From Hungatella sp. UBA3048 (lineage in GTDB: Bacteria > Bacillota > Clostridia > Lachnospirales > Lachnospiraceae): a DNA stretch of 64,000 nucleotides. Numbering within the stretch: position 1 is the stretch's first letter; each line of letters opens with the position of its first letter. Below are positions 50,318 to 59,618 of the stretch, in pieces. The notes under the pieces were generated by a model. The model made no database searches. It saw nothing but the letters and a program-made list of their open reading frames with translations, and was not told where the DNA came from. The translations under genes and the position numbers were made by a program. The stretch lies in the NCBI GenBank assembly GCA_002367105.1, contig DFCS01000033.1, forward strand, positions 69,426-133,425, written 5' to 3'.

Positions 50318-51211
50318 ATGAAAAAATCACTTTATGTATTTTCAGCTGCACTGGTTGCAGCAGCAGCGCTGACAGCATGTGCAGGAAGTAAGGAAGCGCC
50401 CGCAACATCTGCAGCAACCCAGGCTGCATCATCAGAGGAAACAAAAGCAGAAGAAACAACGGCAGCAGAAACGACCGGTCAGCTGGAGAAGATCATCGTC
50501 GGAGCAACTCCGGCACCTCATGCAGAGATTTTAAATGCTGCAAAGGATATTTTAAAGGAAAAAGGCTATGAGCTGGTAGTCAAGGAATATACGGATTATG
50601 TGCAGCCAAACATGGCTCTTGAATCCGGAGACTTAGATGCCAACTATTTCCAGCACAAGCCATATCTGGATCAGTTCAATGAGCAGAAAGGAACCGATCT
50701 TGTAAGTGCGGCAGCCATTCATTATGAGCCCTTCGGCATCTACGCAGGAAAGACAGATGCTATTGACAAGCTTCCCGACGGAGCTCAGATCGCAGTTCCA
50801 AATGATGTTTCCAACGAAGCAAGAGCTCTTCTTTTACTGGCAGACCAGGGCTTGATCGGTTTAAAAAAAGGCGTTGAATTGGATGCAACCAAGAATGATA
50901 TTGTAAAGAACGATAAGAACTTTAAGATCGTTGAAGTAGAAGCTGCTCAGCTTCCCCGTTCTTTAGGCGATGTAGACGTGGCTGTTATCAATGGAAACTA
51001 TGCCATTGAGGCAGGCTTAAAGGTATCCGATGCACTGGCTGTGGAGGATGCAAAGTCTGTGGCAGCAACCCTTTACAGCAATATTGTTGCAGTTCGTGCA
51101 GGTGAGGAAAGCAGCGAGAAGACCAAAGCTCTTGTTGAGGCTTTAACAAGCGATACCGTTAAAAAGTTTATCGAAGACACCTACGATGGTGCGGTAGTTC
51201 CTTCTTTCTAA
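50318..51211 (+). CDS. metQ: Methionine-binding lipoprotein MetQ
   Basis: The 297-residue NlpA-family lipoprotein has a signal peptide ending in LTAC (Cys near residue 21), an Ala/Thr/Glu-rich linker, then IIVGATPAPHAEILNAAKDILKEKGYEL, the YTDYVQPNMALESGDLDANYFQHKPYLDQF signature and NDVSNEARALLLL. It captures methionine outside the membrane. AAGGAGG precedes the ATG. It ends the operon, before a strong terminator. Confidence 0.95.
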   Translation: MKKSLYVFSAALVAAAALTACAGSKEAPATSAATQAASSEETKAEETTAAETTGQLEKIIVGATPAPHAEILNAAKDILKEKGYELVVKEYTDYVQPNMALESGDLDANYFQHKPYLDQFNEQKGTDLVSAAAIHYEPFGIYAGKTDAIDKLPDGAQIAVPNDVSNEARALLLLADQGLIGLKKGVELDATKNDIVKNDKNFKIVEVEAAQLPRSLGDVDVAVINGNYAIEAGLKVSDALAVEDAKSVAATLYSNIVAVRAGEESSEKTKALVEALTSDTVKKFIEDTYDGAVVPSF

Positions 51212-51237
51212 ACAGGAACTTCCTTAAGAAATAAATA

Positions 51238-51282
51238 AAAGGCCGTTATGGATTGCTTGAAACAGCTTCCATAGCGGCCTTT
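51238..51282. terminator. Terminator of metNIQ, probably bidirectional
   Basis: AAAGGCCGTTATGGA (51238-51252) pairs with TCCATAGCGGCCTTT (51268-51282) over 15 bases with one G-T pair, followed by TT on the plus strand and an AT-rich tract on the minus strand, so it may also end the convergent GH5 gene. Confidence 0.9.
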
Positions 51283-51335
51283 TTATCTAACGGCTAATGT
51301 TGGGTTACACTTGACCGGGCTCTCCGCGGCTTCAT

Positions 51336-52805
51336 CTATTGCACCAGCCGCCGTCTTAATATCTCAAGATACCGTTCATTCTTCTCACAATTCTCCAAAG
51401 CAAAAGACTTCATAATTCTGGAAATATCCTCACGGCTGCAGGTTTTAAACTGATTTGCATACTCCGGCTGTAAGACACCTGCGGCAAAGCCGGTCAGCAG
51501 AGCGTAGTTCATACATTTCTGAAAGGTGCCGAAGGTATAATTCGGCGCCTCCTCCAGGAGAGACAACATGTATTTGGTTAATTCTCTGGTCACCTCTTTG
51601 CCAGGGCATTCGCTGCGCCAGGCGGTAAAGTTTTCGGCGCCTAAAAGGCCCTTTTGACGCTGAACCCCGGCAACCTGCCGAAGATATTCGCTGCCGGGTT
51701 TAACCGTTACCCAGCCCATGGTGCCGCAGTCCTTATAGGTCCAGGTAGTCCAGTGGAGGCCAAGCTCATTCATCGCCCTTAACTGGTCGTCCATGGATGC
51801 CAGACGGTTTGGCATATCCTCCTCCCCCGTACAATACTGGGAGCCAAACTCCCCGACCCATAAGGGTACCTGGTATTTTTCAGAAAATTGCCAGCCTTCT
51901 GTTTCCTTGATATGGGTTATCTGCTTTTCATAATCCCAGTAGCTGGCTGTTTCCACCCGGTCATTATGCAGCTCCTCATAGTGTCCCGGATACTTGCCGG
52001 GACCGAAGCTGGAGACGATGTAATCGTGGGAGGAATAAACAAGGTTTTCGGCAAAAGGGGCCTCCAGGCCTGAAAAATTATGTCCGTAGCAGTCGCCTTC
52101 GATAAAGATGATGTGGTCCGGGTCAACTTCCCGGATGGCTTGTACGGTCTTCCTTACAACCCAGTTGAAGGTTTCGTAATCCGATGTGAAATTTTCGTAC
52201 ATATTAAAGGGATAATCCCCGCTGCGGCAACTGGAACTTGGCTCGTTGAACAATTCATAGCCAGCCACTGCACAGCGGCCGCAAAAACGCCGGGCCAGCT
52301 CCTGCATAAAGCTGATGTAGCGCTTCTGGTAGCAGGCATCGGTCCAGAACAGGGAGATGCCCCCGTCATTATCACTGTGCCAGTGGGTGTTCTGCCAGCC
52401 CTGTATGGCGTGCATGTCTAAAATTACGTATAATTGGTGGCGTTCGCATAGGGAGACGGCAGCCTCCAGAATTTCGAATCCCTTTTCTTTGTAGACAAAG
52501 GGCTCGGAATCATCTTCAAAATGCCGGTAGTTGAGCGCCAGGCGCACACAGTTCGCTCCGGTGGAAGCAATAAAAACCAGATCCTTTTCAGACAAAAATT
52601 CGTTCATCATTTCTAAGAAGAAAAATTCCCCGTCCTCTTTTCCCAGTCTGGCAGCCATATGCTCTCGTAAGGAAATTTCCGTTCCCGGATAACCGTTGAT
52701 AAAGTTTTCCATATTCATCCAGCCGCCGATGCAGGTACCGCGCAGATAGACCGGGCGTCCGGATTCTGTTACAATTGCTTTCCCCCTGGTTTTTAGAAAC
52801 TCCAT
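51336..52805 (-). CDS. Glycoside hydrolase family 5-like cytoplasmic enzyme
   Basis: The 489-residue protein has a GH5-type barrel. It shows LRGTCIGGWMNMENFINGYPG at the start, the NEP motif with acid/base Glu188 (GYELFNEP) and the nucleophile Glu319 in PLWVGEFGSQ, with HDY and WTYKD segments lining the active site. There is no signal peptide, so it acts on imported oligosaccharides or glycosides. It is divergent from the CUT1 transporter operon that also encodes a GH2 enzyme, which suggests shared substrate. Specificity (glucan, mannan or other) cannot be fixed. AAAGGAG lies 9 bases before the ATG at 52805. The 253-base region to the next gene is AT-rich and holds the divergent promoters. 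Confidence 0.85.
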   Translation of the reverse strand: MEFLKTRGKAIVTESGRPVYLRGTCIGGWMNMENFINGYPGTEISLREHMAARLGKEDGEFFFLEMMNEFLSEKDLVFIASTGANCVRLALNYRHFEDDSEPFVYKEKGFEILEAAVSLCERHQLYVILDMHAIQGWQNTHWHSDNDGGISLFWTDACYQKRYISFMQELARRFCGRCAVAGYELFNEPSSSCRSGDYPFNMYENFTSDYETFNWVVRKTVQAIREVDPDHIIFIEGDCYGHNFSGLEAPFAENLVYSSHDYIVSSFGPGKYPGHYEELHNDRVETASYWDYEKQITHIKETEGWQFSEKYQVPLWVGEFGSQYCTGEEDMPNRLASMDDQLRAMNELGLHWTTWTYKDCGTMGWVTVKPGSEYLRQVAGVQRQKGLLGAENFTAWRSECPGKEVTRELTKYMLSLLEEAPNYTFGTFQKCMNYALLTGFAAGVLQPEYANQFKTCSREDISRIMKSFALENCEKNERYLEILRRRLVQ

Positions 52806-53058
52806 AAAAATATCTCCTTTCGGTATGTAATACGCATTATTGTATATTTTACCATTAGAATGTAGAACGCTCAATATGATGAATTATCAACATTTTATAA
52901 AAAACGGTATATGAAAAGAAGGTTAAATGTAAATGTTGACGAATTTTCATACTTATCATTCTTAAAACCCTGTGTTAAAATGCAGCTATGAAGTTCATGA
53001 ATTTCGGGTTAATAAAAGATTTCGGTAATATGAAAAAATTTATATTGGAGGAGGAACC

Positions 53059-54525
53059 ATGAGGCTAACAAAGAGTATTGGTATGTTGTTGCTGGGGATT
53101 TCTATGGCCGCATCATTGACAGCCTGCAAGAGTACATCCGGGAGCGCACCGGGGTCTGCAGCTGACGGCAACAGCGCCCAAACGTCGGGAGAGAAAGCGG
53201 GCGGCGATAGTGCCCAAACGTCAGGAGAGACTGGGGCACTTACAGCTCCGGGGGAGGTTACAACCATTCGGATGTGGTCCAATGACCAGCATGATCAGGC
53301 AGTATATGATGAAAAGATAAAGGAATTCAATGAGACCATCGGCAAAGAAAAAGGGATTGCGGTTGAATATACGGTATACGGCAGTGATTATTACACAACT
53401 CTGGACGTGGCTGTAACAGCCGGAGAAGGCCCGGACATCTTTAAGAGCAACAAGGTGGGAAATTATTCCAAGGCCGGTTACATCATGCCCTGGGATGATG
53501 TGGAAGGTTTAAAGGGACTGGTTGAGCGGTTCCGGCAGTATAATGCGCCGGGATATGGAATATTTGGGGATAAAACCTATGCCATTCCGTTCCGGGTAAC
53601 AAACTACGGAATTGCATGCAACATGGATATTTTTAAGGAAAATGGGCTGACCGTACCCGAAACATGGGACGAGATGCGGGAAGCGGCTAGGGTAATTACG
53701 GAAAACAGCGGCGGCTCTACCTATGGTTATGCCCTGGCCATGGGCTATTCTTCCTATGATTACTTTTATGTAAATCTTGCCAATGCCGCCAGTGTCGGGG
53801 ATGAATATTTTAATCATACAACCGGAAGATATGATTATTCCAGCCTTCGGGGGTTCTTCGGACATCTGCAGGAAATCATTGATGACGGCAGCATGTTCCC
53901 GGGCTTTGAAACCATGGACGGAGATACGGCAAGAGCCCAGTTTTCCGCCGGAAATATCGGTATGGTAGGAGTTTTATCCTCCGATGTCATGACCTTTAAA
54001 AAACAGTTCCCCTGTGATTTTCAGTGGGAGGTTATCCCTTATCCTGTAAAGGATGCGGGGAACCGCTACAAAGAGCCTGTCGGCGTGTCCTTATCCTACG
54101 TAATCAATTCCGATGTTAAGGAGAAGGGATATGAGGATAAGGTTGCGGAATTTATGAAGTTCCTGTATTCTGACGAATTGTTTGTGGCAACCAACGAGGC
54201 TCAGGTGGATATCAGCATCCTGGGTGATGAGATTACCAGTCAGTCAACGGCTGCGGATATGGACCCGAACTGGCTGCGGTTCTCGGATATGGATATCTAC
54301 TGCATCAAGTACCCCAATCCGGACGGTGAATTATCCATCGAGGGAGACGGTTTCCATGATGCATACAGTAAGATCCTTACCGGTGTAGTAGACGTGGATA
54401 CCGCTCTGGAGGATTTGACAGTCCGATATAATGAGGCTCTGGATCAGGCGATTTCATCAGGCAAAGTAGACATTAAGGATTACATTGATCCCGATCTTAC
54501 GGTAAAGATGAAGTGGGTGAAGTAG
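53059..54525 (+). CDS. Carbohydrate ABC transporter substrate-binding lipoprotein
   Basis: The 488-residue family 1 solute-binding lipoprotein has the lipobox LTAC (Cys near residue 23), a low-complexity linker and then TTIRMWSNDQHDQAVYDEKIKEFNE, GPDIFKSNK and later YAIPFRVTNYGIACNMDIFKENGLTVPETWDEM, the usual sugar-binding pattern. The linker contains a 12-codon duplication (SAQTSGE repeated at a 36-base interval, 53176 and 53212). A terminator follows the gene. The substrate is likely a beta-linked oligosaccharide because of the GH5 and GH2 genes around it, but this is inferred. Confidence 0.92.
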   Translation: MRLTKSIGMLLLGISMAASLTACKSTSGSAPGSAADGNSAQTSGEKAGGDSAQTSGETGALTAPGEVTTIRMWSNDQHDQAVYDEKIKEFNETIGKEKGIAVEYTVYGSDYYTTLDVAVTAGEGPDIFKSNKVGNYSKAGYIMPWDDVEGLKGLVERFRQYNAPGYGIFGDKTYAIPFRVTNYGIACNMDIFKENGLTVPETWDEMREAARVITENSGGSTYGYALAMGYSSYDYFYVNLANAASVGDEYFNHTTGRYDYSSLRGFFGHLQEIIDDGSMFPGFETMDGDTARAQFSAGNIGMVGVLSSDVMTFKKQFPCDFQWEVIPYPVKDAGNRYKEPVGVSLSYVINSDVKEKGYEDKVAEFMKFLYSDELFVATNEAQVDISILGDEITSQSTAADMDPNWLRFSDMDIYCIKYPNPDGELSIEGDGFHDAYSKILTGVVDVDTALEDLTVRYNEALDQAISSGKVDIKDYIDPDLTVKMKWVK

Positions 54526-54535
54526 AACTTAAGTC

Positions 54536-54577
54536 AGCACTTCCGGATATGCACATCTATTTGGAAGTGCTTTTTTT
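54536..54577 (+). terminator. Intrinsic terminator between binding protein and permeases
   Basis: AGCACTTCC (54536-54544) pairs with GGAAGTGCT (54563-54571), followed by seven T. The next gene starts only 13 bases later and lacks an evident promoter, so partial readthrough probably sets a high ratio of binding protein to permease. Confidence 0.85.
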
Positions 54578-54589
54578 AAAGAGGTGCTT

Positions 54590-55522
54590 ATGAGCAGAAT
54601 ATTAAAAAAGAGTAATAAACTTCACAAGGGGAACAAAATCCAGGAGATACTCATGATCACGCCTATGACAATCGGGTTTCTGATGTTTTCCGTATATCCC
54701 ATTATCTGGGTGCTGCGCTGGTCATTTTTTAAATACAATGGCTACAGCGAGCCGGTCTTTATCGGCCTTAGTAACTTTGTCCGGGCTTTTACCAGGGATC
54801 CAGCCTACTGGGGTTCTTTAAAAAACACCTTTCTGATTGCCGGTCTTAAGATGCTGATGGAGATCCCGCTTTCTCTGCTGCTTGCAGTTTTACTGAATAA
54901 CAGGATAAAAGGCAGTTCCTTTTTCCGGGTGGTCTTCTTTCTGCCGTCAGTGTTCAGCATCGCAGTGGTCGGATTGATTTTCTCCATCCTTTTCAGTGCG
55001 TATAATGGAATCATCAATGCTGCCCTCAGGGAATCGGGCTTTATATCCCGGAATATCAGCTGGTTCAGTGATAAGGGCCACGCCATGTTTGTGATCATTT
55101 TAGTGTCTCTGTGGACAACCTTCGGATTAAATATGATTTATTTTCTCATGGGCCTTCAGAACATTCCCAAATCCTTATACGAATGTTCATCCATTGACGG
55201 GGCTAACGAGATTCAGCAGTTTTTTCACATTACCGTACCAATGGTAGCGCCCATTCTCCAGCTGGTGCTGATGATGAGCGTATTAGGAACGATGAAGATG
55301 ACGGACTTAATTCTGGTTCTGACCAACGGTGCCCCCGGCGGTTCCACAGAGGTAGTGATGACGTATATTTTCAAATACTTTTTCTCTTACGGCGAAAGCT
55401 CTTCAAAAGAGGTGCAATTTGGCTACGCTTCGGCAATGGCAGTAATTACGGCCATTATTTTGGGGATTGTGACGCTTATCTATTTGAAGGTATCTAAGAA
55501 AATGCAGTCCATTGATGAATAG
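54590..55522 (+). CDS. Carbohydrate ABC transporter permease (MalF/UgpA type)
   Basis: The 310-residue membrane protein has six hydrophobic helices, starting at MITPMTIGFLMFSVYPIIWVL, and the EAA loop YECSSIDGANEIQQFFHITVPMVAPIL. It is the first of two CUT1 permeases. The ATG at 54590 follows AGAGGTG; the GTG at 54584 is part of this binding site. The next permease starts 14 bases downstream. Confidence 0.93.
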   Translation: MSRILKKSNKLHKGNKIQEILMITPMTIGFLMFSVYPIIWVLRWSFFKYNGYSEPVFIGLSNFVRAFTRDPAYWGSLKNTFLIAGLKMLMEIPLSLLLAVLLNNRIKGSSFFRVVFFLPSVFSIAVVGLIFSILFSAYNGIINAALRESGFISRNISWFSDKGHAMFVIILVSLWTTFGLNMIYFLMGLQNIPKSLYECSSIDGANEIQQFFHITVPMVAPILQLVLMMSVLGTMKMTDLILVLTNGAPGGSTEVVMTYIFKYFFSYGESSSKEVQFGYASAMAVITAIILGIVTLIYLKVSKKMQSIDE

Positions 55523-55536
55523 GGAGAAGGAAAGCG

Positions 55537-56385
55537 ATGAAAAAGGTAACGAAACTTATACTTCGGATGATTCTGTACGGCTTTCTGGCGGCGGTTACGA
55601 TGTTTGCCCTCTTCCCGGTCGTCTATATTTTACTGTCGTCTTTTAAATCCAACCAGGAGATACTGGTTGGCGGGGTTCGGATCATTCCTCTGGAATGGCA
55701 TCTGGAAAATTATGCCCAGGCATGGAATCTGGCTAATTTTGGTAAACTGACCTTTAACAGTATTTTCTATACAGTGATAGTGGTGGCTGGCTGTGTCCTT
55801 ACCTCGATTGTGGCCGGTTATGTGTTTGCCAGGGGGACGACAAGATTCTCCCGGGTGGTTAATGTCATGCTGCTGTGTTCCATGTTCGTTTCTATCGGAA
55901 CCTTATCTTTGTATCCCCAGTTGAGCCTTGCCAAATTGTTTGGATTAAACGGAACCCTTTGGGGGCCGATTATTATCAGGGTTTTCGGAATGAATGCGAC
56001 CCAGGTTTTTGTCGCCACGGGATTTGTCCGCCAGATTTCAAAGGAGATAGACGAAGCCGCGCAGATTGACGGCTGCAGCTTCTTCGGGATATTCTGCCGG
56101 ATCATCTTCCCGCTGTGTAAGCCGTTGGTGGCGACTACAGGGCTCATGGCATTCCGGACGGCCTGGAGCGATTATCTGCTTCCCTATGTATTTACCATTT
56201 CAGCCAAAGAAAAATGGCCTTTGGTAGTCGGTGTAGTGAGCTTAAAATCCAGCGGAGAAGCTGTTTCCTCCTGGAATCTAATGCTTGCGGGAATTAGTAT
56301 TTCAATTCTGCCCATGTTTATTATATACTTATTCTTAAACAAATATTTTATTTCAGGACTGACGGAAGGTTCTGTTAAAGGATAA
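55537..56385 (+). CDS. Carbohydrate ABC transporter permease (MalG/UgpE type)
   Basis: The 282-residue membrane protein has the MalG-type N-terminus (FALFPVVYILLSSFKSNQEIL) and EAA loop EIDEAAQIDGCSFFGIFCRIIFPLCKPL, with six hydrophobic helices. No ATPase gene is found in this locus, so the transporter probably uses a shared MsmK/MalK-type ATPase encoded elsewhere, as is common in clostridia. GAGAAGGAAAG precedes the ATG. Confidence 0.93.
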   Translation: MKKVTKLILRMILYGFLAAVTMFALFPVVYILLSSFKSNQEILVGGVRIIPLEWHLENYAQAWNLANFGKLTFNSIFYTVIVVAGCVLTSIVAGYVFARGTTRFSRVVNVMLLCSMFVSIGTLSLYPQLSLAKLFGLNGTLWGPIIIRVFGMNATQVFVATGFVRQISKEIDEAAQIDGCSFFGIFCRIIFPLCKPLVATTGLMAFRTAWSDYLLPYVFTISAKEKWPLVVGVVSLKSSGEAVSSWNLMLAGISISILPMFIIYLFLNKYFISGLTEGSVKG

Positions 56386-56398
56386 GTGGGGGCAATTT

Positions 56399-57943
56399 AT
56401 GTTCTATACCATTGGTTTATTGTTGATCTTTTCGATTATTTTACTTGTGTTTGACCGGAAAAGCAGATATTCCTATCTGTTTGTACTGATGGCGGCAGGG
56501 GTGATTATTGCTTTTTTTTCCATCATTCTACATATCAATATGTTTGCCAGTTATGCCTGTTATTATGACAGCAGTATTTATTACCGTCTGGATTACTATA
56601 TCTACAGGACGATTACAGACCGCATGGCTCTGCCGATCGTCTGGAATATCCGGCTGATGAATCTGGGGATCGCCTTGTTTTTACTGGCGGAGACAATTTT
56701 TAACTATGAATTTTACCGGGGACTTAGAGGCTACAGAGAGAAGAAAAAAAGCCGGGTGAAGATACGGGGTCATGTTCTGCTGTTTTTGATTCCGTTTCTG
56801 TCCCTGCTGATGTATGATCCCAAAACCTCTACGTATATGTACATCTTTTATCATACTTCGGACAGGCCTCAGCTGGTGTACTGCCTCTTTGAGGTGATGA
56901 ATCTGGTCGTAAAGCTGAGTGTTCTGTATCTGCTGCTGCGGCCGGTTTTTCTGCTCCTCCGGTATGTGGCGGAGACGACGGTACTGTTTTTGAGAAAACG
57001 TATTTTTTTGCTGTCTATGGGTCTGCTTTTGGTGGCCACCCTGTTTTACTGCTTTTTTTACGTAGGTCCATTCAGTGTTTCTGTGGGCAAGGTCATCCGC
57101 AGCGGCTTTTGGATTTTTGAAAATGTCCAGGCCAGGATTTCAAAGGTGTATCTGACCTCTCCGTCGGTGGTGCTGATAGTCCTGTCGGTCTGTATGTTTA
57201 TCCTGCTCAGCTTTCGTATGGATATTTCCGCCACCCTGTTTGTGGAACGGAAGATTCAAAAGAATCTGATCGTTATGAACGAGATGTTAGGTGAAACCCT
57301 TCACTCCCAAAAGAATTTACTGTTTTCCTTACAGATTCTGACCGGTAAGATTGATACCAGGCTGCCGCAGAAAGAGGCGGTACCGGAGGTCGGGAGAATG
57401 AAACAGCTGATTGATGAGTCACTGGCCCGGACCACGGAGATGCTTGATAAGTTAAAGGAGGTCAAGTACCATTACCTTCATAACAGTATTGTCAGCATTA
57501 TTGATGAAGCGCTGGCGGAGGTGACGATCCCGGAGCATATCCGGGTGGTGTGGGATAAGGCACGTTTTGAGGGAATAAACGGAATGTATGACCGGTATCA
57601 CTTATGTAAGGCGTTTGTAAATATTTTTTACAATGCGGTAGAAGCAATTGAGCAGTCTGGGAAGGAAGAAGGAACGATTACCGTGCAGATTTTTTTCTTA
57701 TTCCGCTGGCTTGTAATTGCAATTACAGATAACGGAACCGGTATCAAACCCAGAAACCGTAAGAGGATATTTACTCCCCACTATTCCGGCAAGCAGGGGA
57801 AGATGAACTGGGGACTGGGACTTCCCTATGTATATAAAGTGGTGAAAGCTCATCTGGGGCAGGTGAAGCTTGACAGCAGGGAAGGTATTTATACATCAGT
57901 GCTGGTGATGCTGCCAGTCAGCAAAAACGACCCGGCAAAATAG
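56399..57943 (+). CDS. Multi-pass membrane sensor histidine kinase
   Basis: The 514-residue protein has seven or eight hydrophobic segments in its first 280 residues and no recognised extracellular domain, resembling 7TM-type sensors. The cytoplasmic part has a coiled segment, a possible phosphoacceptor His near 301 in GETLHSQKNLLFSLQ, and a HATPase_c domain with N box NIFYNAVEAIEQ (about 408), G1 ITDNGTGIK and G2 MNWGLGLPYV. The His box is not one of the standard HisKA or YesM forms, so the phosphoacceptor is uncertain. The partner response regulator follows after 22 bases. Position within a sugar operon suggests it controls that operon. Confidence 0.85.
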   Translation: MFYTIGLLLIFSIILLVFDRKSRYSYLFVLMAAGVIIAFFSIILHINMFASYACYYDSSIYYRLDYYIYRTITDRMALPIVWNIRLMNLGIALFLLAETIFNYEFYRGLRGYREKKKSRVKIRGHVLLFLIPFLSLLMYDPKTSTYMYIFYHTSDRPQLVYCLFEVMNLVVKLSVLYLLLRPVFLLLRYVAETTVLFLRKRIFLLSMGLLLVATLFYCFFYVGPFSVSVGKVIRSGFWIFENVQARISKVYLTSPSVVLIVLSVCMFILLSFRMDISATLFVERKIQKNLIVMNEMLGETLHSQKNLLFSLQILTGKIDTRLPQKEAVPEVGRMKQLIDESLARTTEMLDKLKEVKYHYLHNSIVSIIDEALAEVTIPEHIRVVWDKARFEGINGMYDRYHLCKAFVNIFYNAVEAIEQSGKEEGTITVQIFFLFRWLVIAITDNGTGIKPRNRKRIFTPHYSGKQGKMNWGLGLPYVYKVVKAHLGQVKLDSREGIYTSVLVMLPVSKNDPAK

Positions 57944-57965
57944 CCGTGATCAGGGAGGGAAAGAC

Positions 57966-58637
57966 ATGGAGAAGATCAGAATTATCATTGCCGATGATAT
58001 GGAGGAAATCCGAAACCACTTGGCCGAAGAAATCGCCGGTTTGTCCGGTGACATAGAGATTGTCGGAGTTGTGGGGACCGGGAGGGAGGCCGCCATGCTG
58101 ACGGAGGAGCTTTTGCCGGATGTAGTGCTGATGGATATACAGATGGAAACCAGGACTGCCGGAATTTCTGCAATTGCAAAGATTCAGGAGCTGTTTCCGG
58201 GTGTAAAGTGTATAGCCCTCACCGTTCATGAGGATGAGGAGTTTATTTTCCGGGCTTATTTAGCCGGTGCGGCAGACTATATCATTAAGATGAATCCGGT
58301 TGAGAAGATCGTCAAATCCATTCATGACGTGATTGACAATAAGCTGTTAGTCAGGCCGGAGGTTGCCAGGAAGCTGATTGACGGATACCGGCAGGTGCAG
58401 GAAAACCAGATCCGCTTAAAGGAAACCTTTCAGGTAATGCTTTTGATTAACACAACGGAATATGAGATTCTGAAAATGATATACGGTGGACTTACCTACA
58501 GGAATATCGCAGAGCTGCGTTTTGTGCAGGAAACCACAATTCGCTCACAGGTCAATCATATATTAAAAAAATTTGGTAAAAAACGGATGAAAGATGTCAT
58601 CCGGCAGCTGCGGGAACTGAAAATATTCGACGATTAA
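57966..58637 (+). CDS. Response regulator, receiver domain plus LuxR-type helix-turn-helix
   Basis: The 223-residue protein has a receiver domain (about 1-125) with acidic pocket IIADDMEE, phosphoacceptor Asp in VVLMDIQM (near 56), Thr in IALTVHED and Lys in YIIKMNP. A linker leads to a C-terminal DNA-binding region with TTEYEILKMIYGGLTYRNIAELRFVQETTIRSQVNHILKKFG, a LuxR/NarL-type helix-turn-helix. CUT1 sugar operons of clostridia more often use AraC-type regulators, so this pairing is atypical. It probably activates the GH5 and transporter promoters. Confidence 0.9.
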   Translation: MEKIRIIIADDMEEIRNHLAEEIAGLSGDIEIVGVVGTGREAAMLTEELLPDVVLMDIQMETRTAGISAIAKIQELFPGVKCIALTVHEDEEFIFRAYLAGAADYIIKMNPVEKIVKSIHDVIDNKLLVRPEVARKLIDGYRQVQENQIRLKETFQVMLLINTTEYEILKMIYGGLTYRNIAELRFVQETTIRSQVNHILKKFGKKRMKDVIRQLRELKIFDD

Positions 58638-58652
58638 TAGAAAGAAGGAAGC

Positions 58653-59597
58653 ATGATGAAATCAAGGGAGTTTGGCAATACCGGACTGTGTGTACCGGAG
58701 GTTGGCTTCGGCGCATGGGCCATCGGCGGAAAAGGCTGGGGATCTTCACCGGATGATGAGAAAGCCTGGGAGGCATTAAAAGTCTCCTGGGATCAGGGCG
58801 TCCGCCTTTTTGATACCTGTGATGCTTACGGCGACGGGCACAGTGAGAGAATGCTTGGGAAGTTTTTTAAGGGGAAACGGCAGGACGCCGTGATTGTTAC
58901 AAAAGGCGGAACGAATTTCCGGGTTCCGGAAAGATGTAAGAATTTTGAACGGGAATATCTGTTTACCTGTCTGGAAGAGAGCCTAAGGCGGCTTCAGACG
59001 GATTATGTTGACGTTTATCTTTTGCATGTACCGGATGCCGCCTGGCAGGAAAAGGGCCGGATCTGGGATACACTAAAGGCGATGAAGCAGTCAGGAAAGG
59101 TCCGGTTTGCAGGACTGGCCATGTGGGGAGCCGGGGACACGCTCCATGCATTCTCTCAGGATGAAGAGCGGGTTATGGAGGTTTTGGAATGCCCCTTCAA
59201 TATTTTGAACAAATCAAATCTTGAAGTGGTGGAGATTGCCAGAGAAAGAGGAGTTGCGGTGCTGACCAGCCAGCCCTTAGCCAGCGGTATCTTAACCGGT
59301 AAGTATGCCGCAGGAGCGGGTTTTCCGGAAGGAGATAACCGGAAGGGCTTCTGGACCGGGGAACGGTTTAAGGAAGTGGAGCCTGATATGGAGATCATCC
59401 GGTCATGTATGGCGGAAACCGGCCTGAATATGGCTCAGCTCTCGCTGGCGTATAATCTGAATTATCCCGGTATCAGTTGTGTGATTCCGGGGGCGAAAAA
59501 CCGGGAACAGGCGCTTTCCAATATCTCCGGAAGCGGTATTGTGCTTGATGAAGCGGTGATGGAGCAATTGAAAGAGACCAAAGGATTCGTGTTTTAA
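58653..59597 (+). CDS. Aldo/keto reductase
   Basis: The 314-residue TIM-barrel NAD(P)H-dependent reductase has the tetrad Asp/Tyr/Lys/His in LFDTCDAYGDGHSE, IVTKGG and VYLLHVPD, and the cofactor-binding C-terminal VIPGAKNREQALSNI. It probably reduces or oxidises a sugar or sugar-derived carbonyl. Position between the two-component system and the GH2 gene links it to glycan breakdown. Two adjacent ATGs (58653, 58656) are possible, with GAAGGAAG upstream. Confidence 0.92.
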   Translation: MMKSREFGNTGLCVPEVGFGAWAIGGKGWGSSPDDEKAWEALKVSWDQGVRLFDTCDAYGDGHSERMLGKFFKGKRQDAVIVTKGGTNFRVPERCKNFEREYLFTCLEESLRRLQTDYVDVYLLHVPDAAWQEKGRIWDTLKAMKQSGKVRFAGLAMWGAGDTLHAFSQDEERVMEVLECPFNILNKSNLEVVEIARERGVAVLTSQPLASGILTGKYAAGAGFPEGDNRKGFWTGERFKEVEPDMEIIRSCMAETGLNMAQLSLAYNLNYPGISCVIPGAKNREQALSNISGSGIVLDEAVMEQLKETKGFVF

Positions 59598-59618
59598 GGC
59601 TGGGACGGGAGGAATGAT

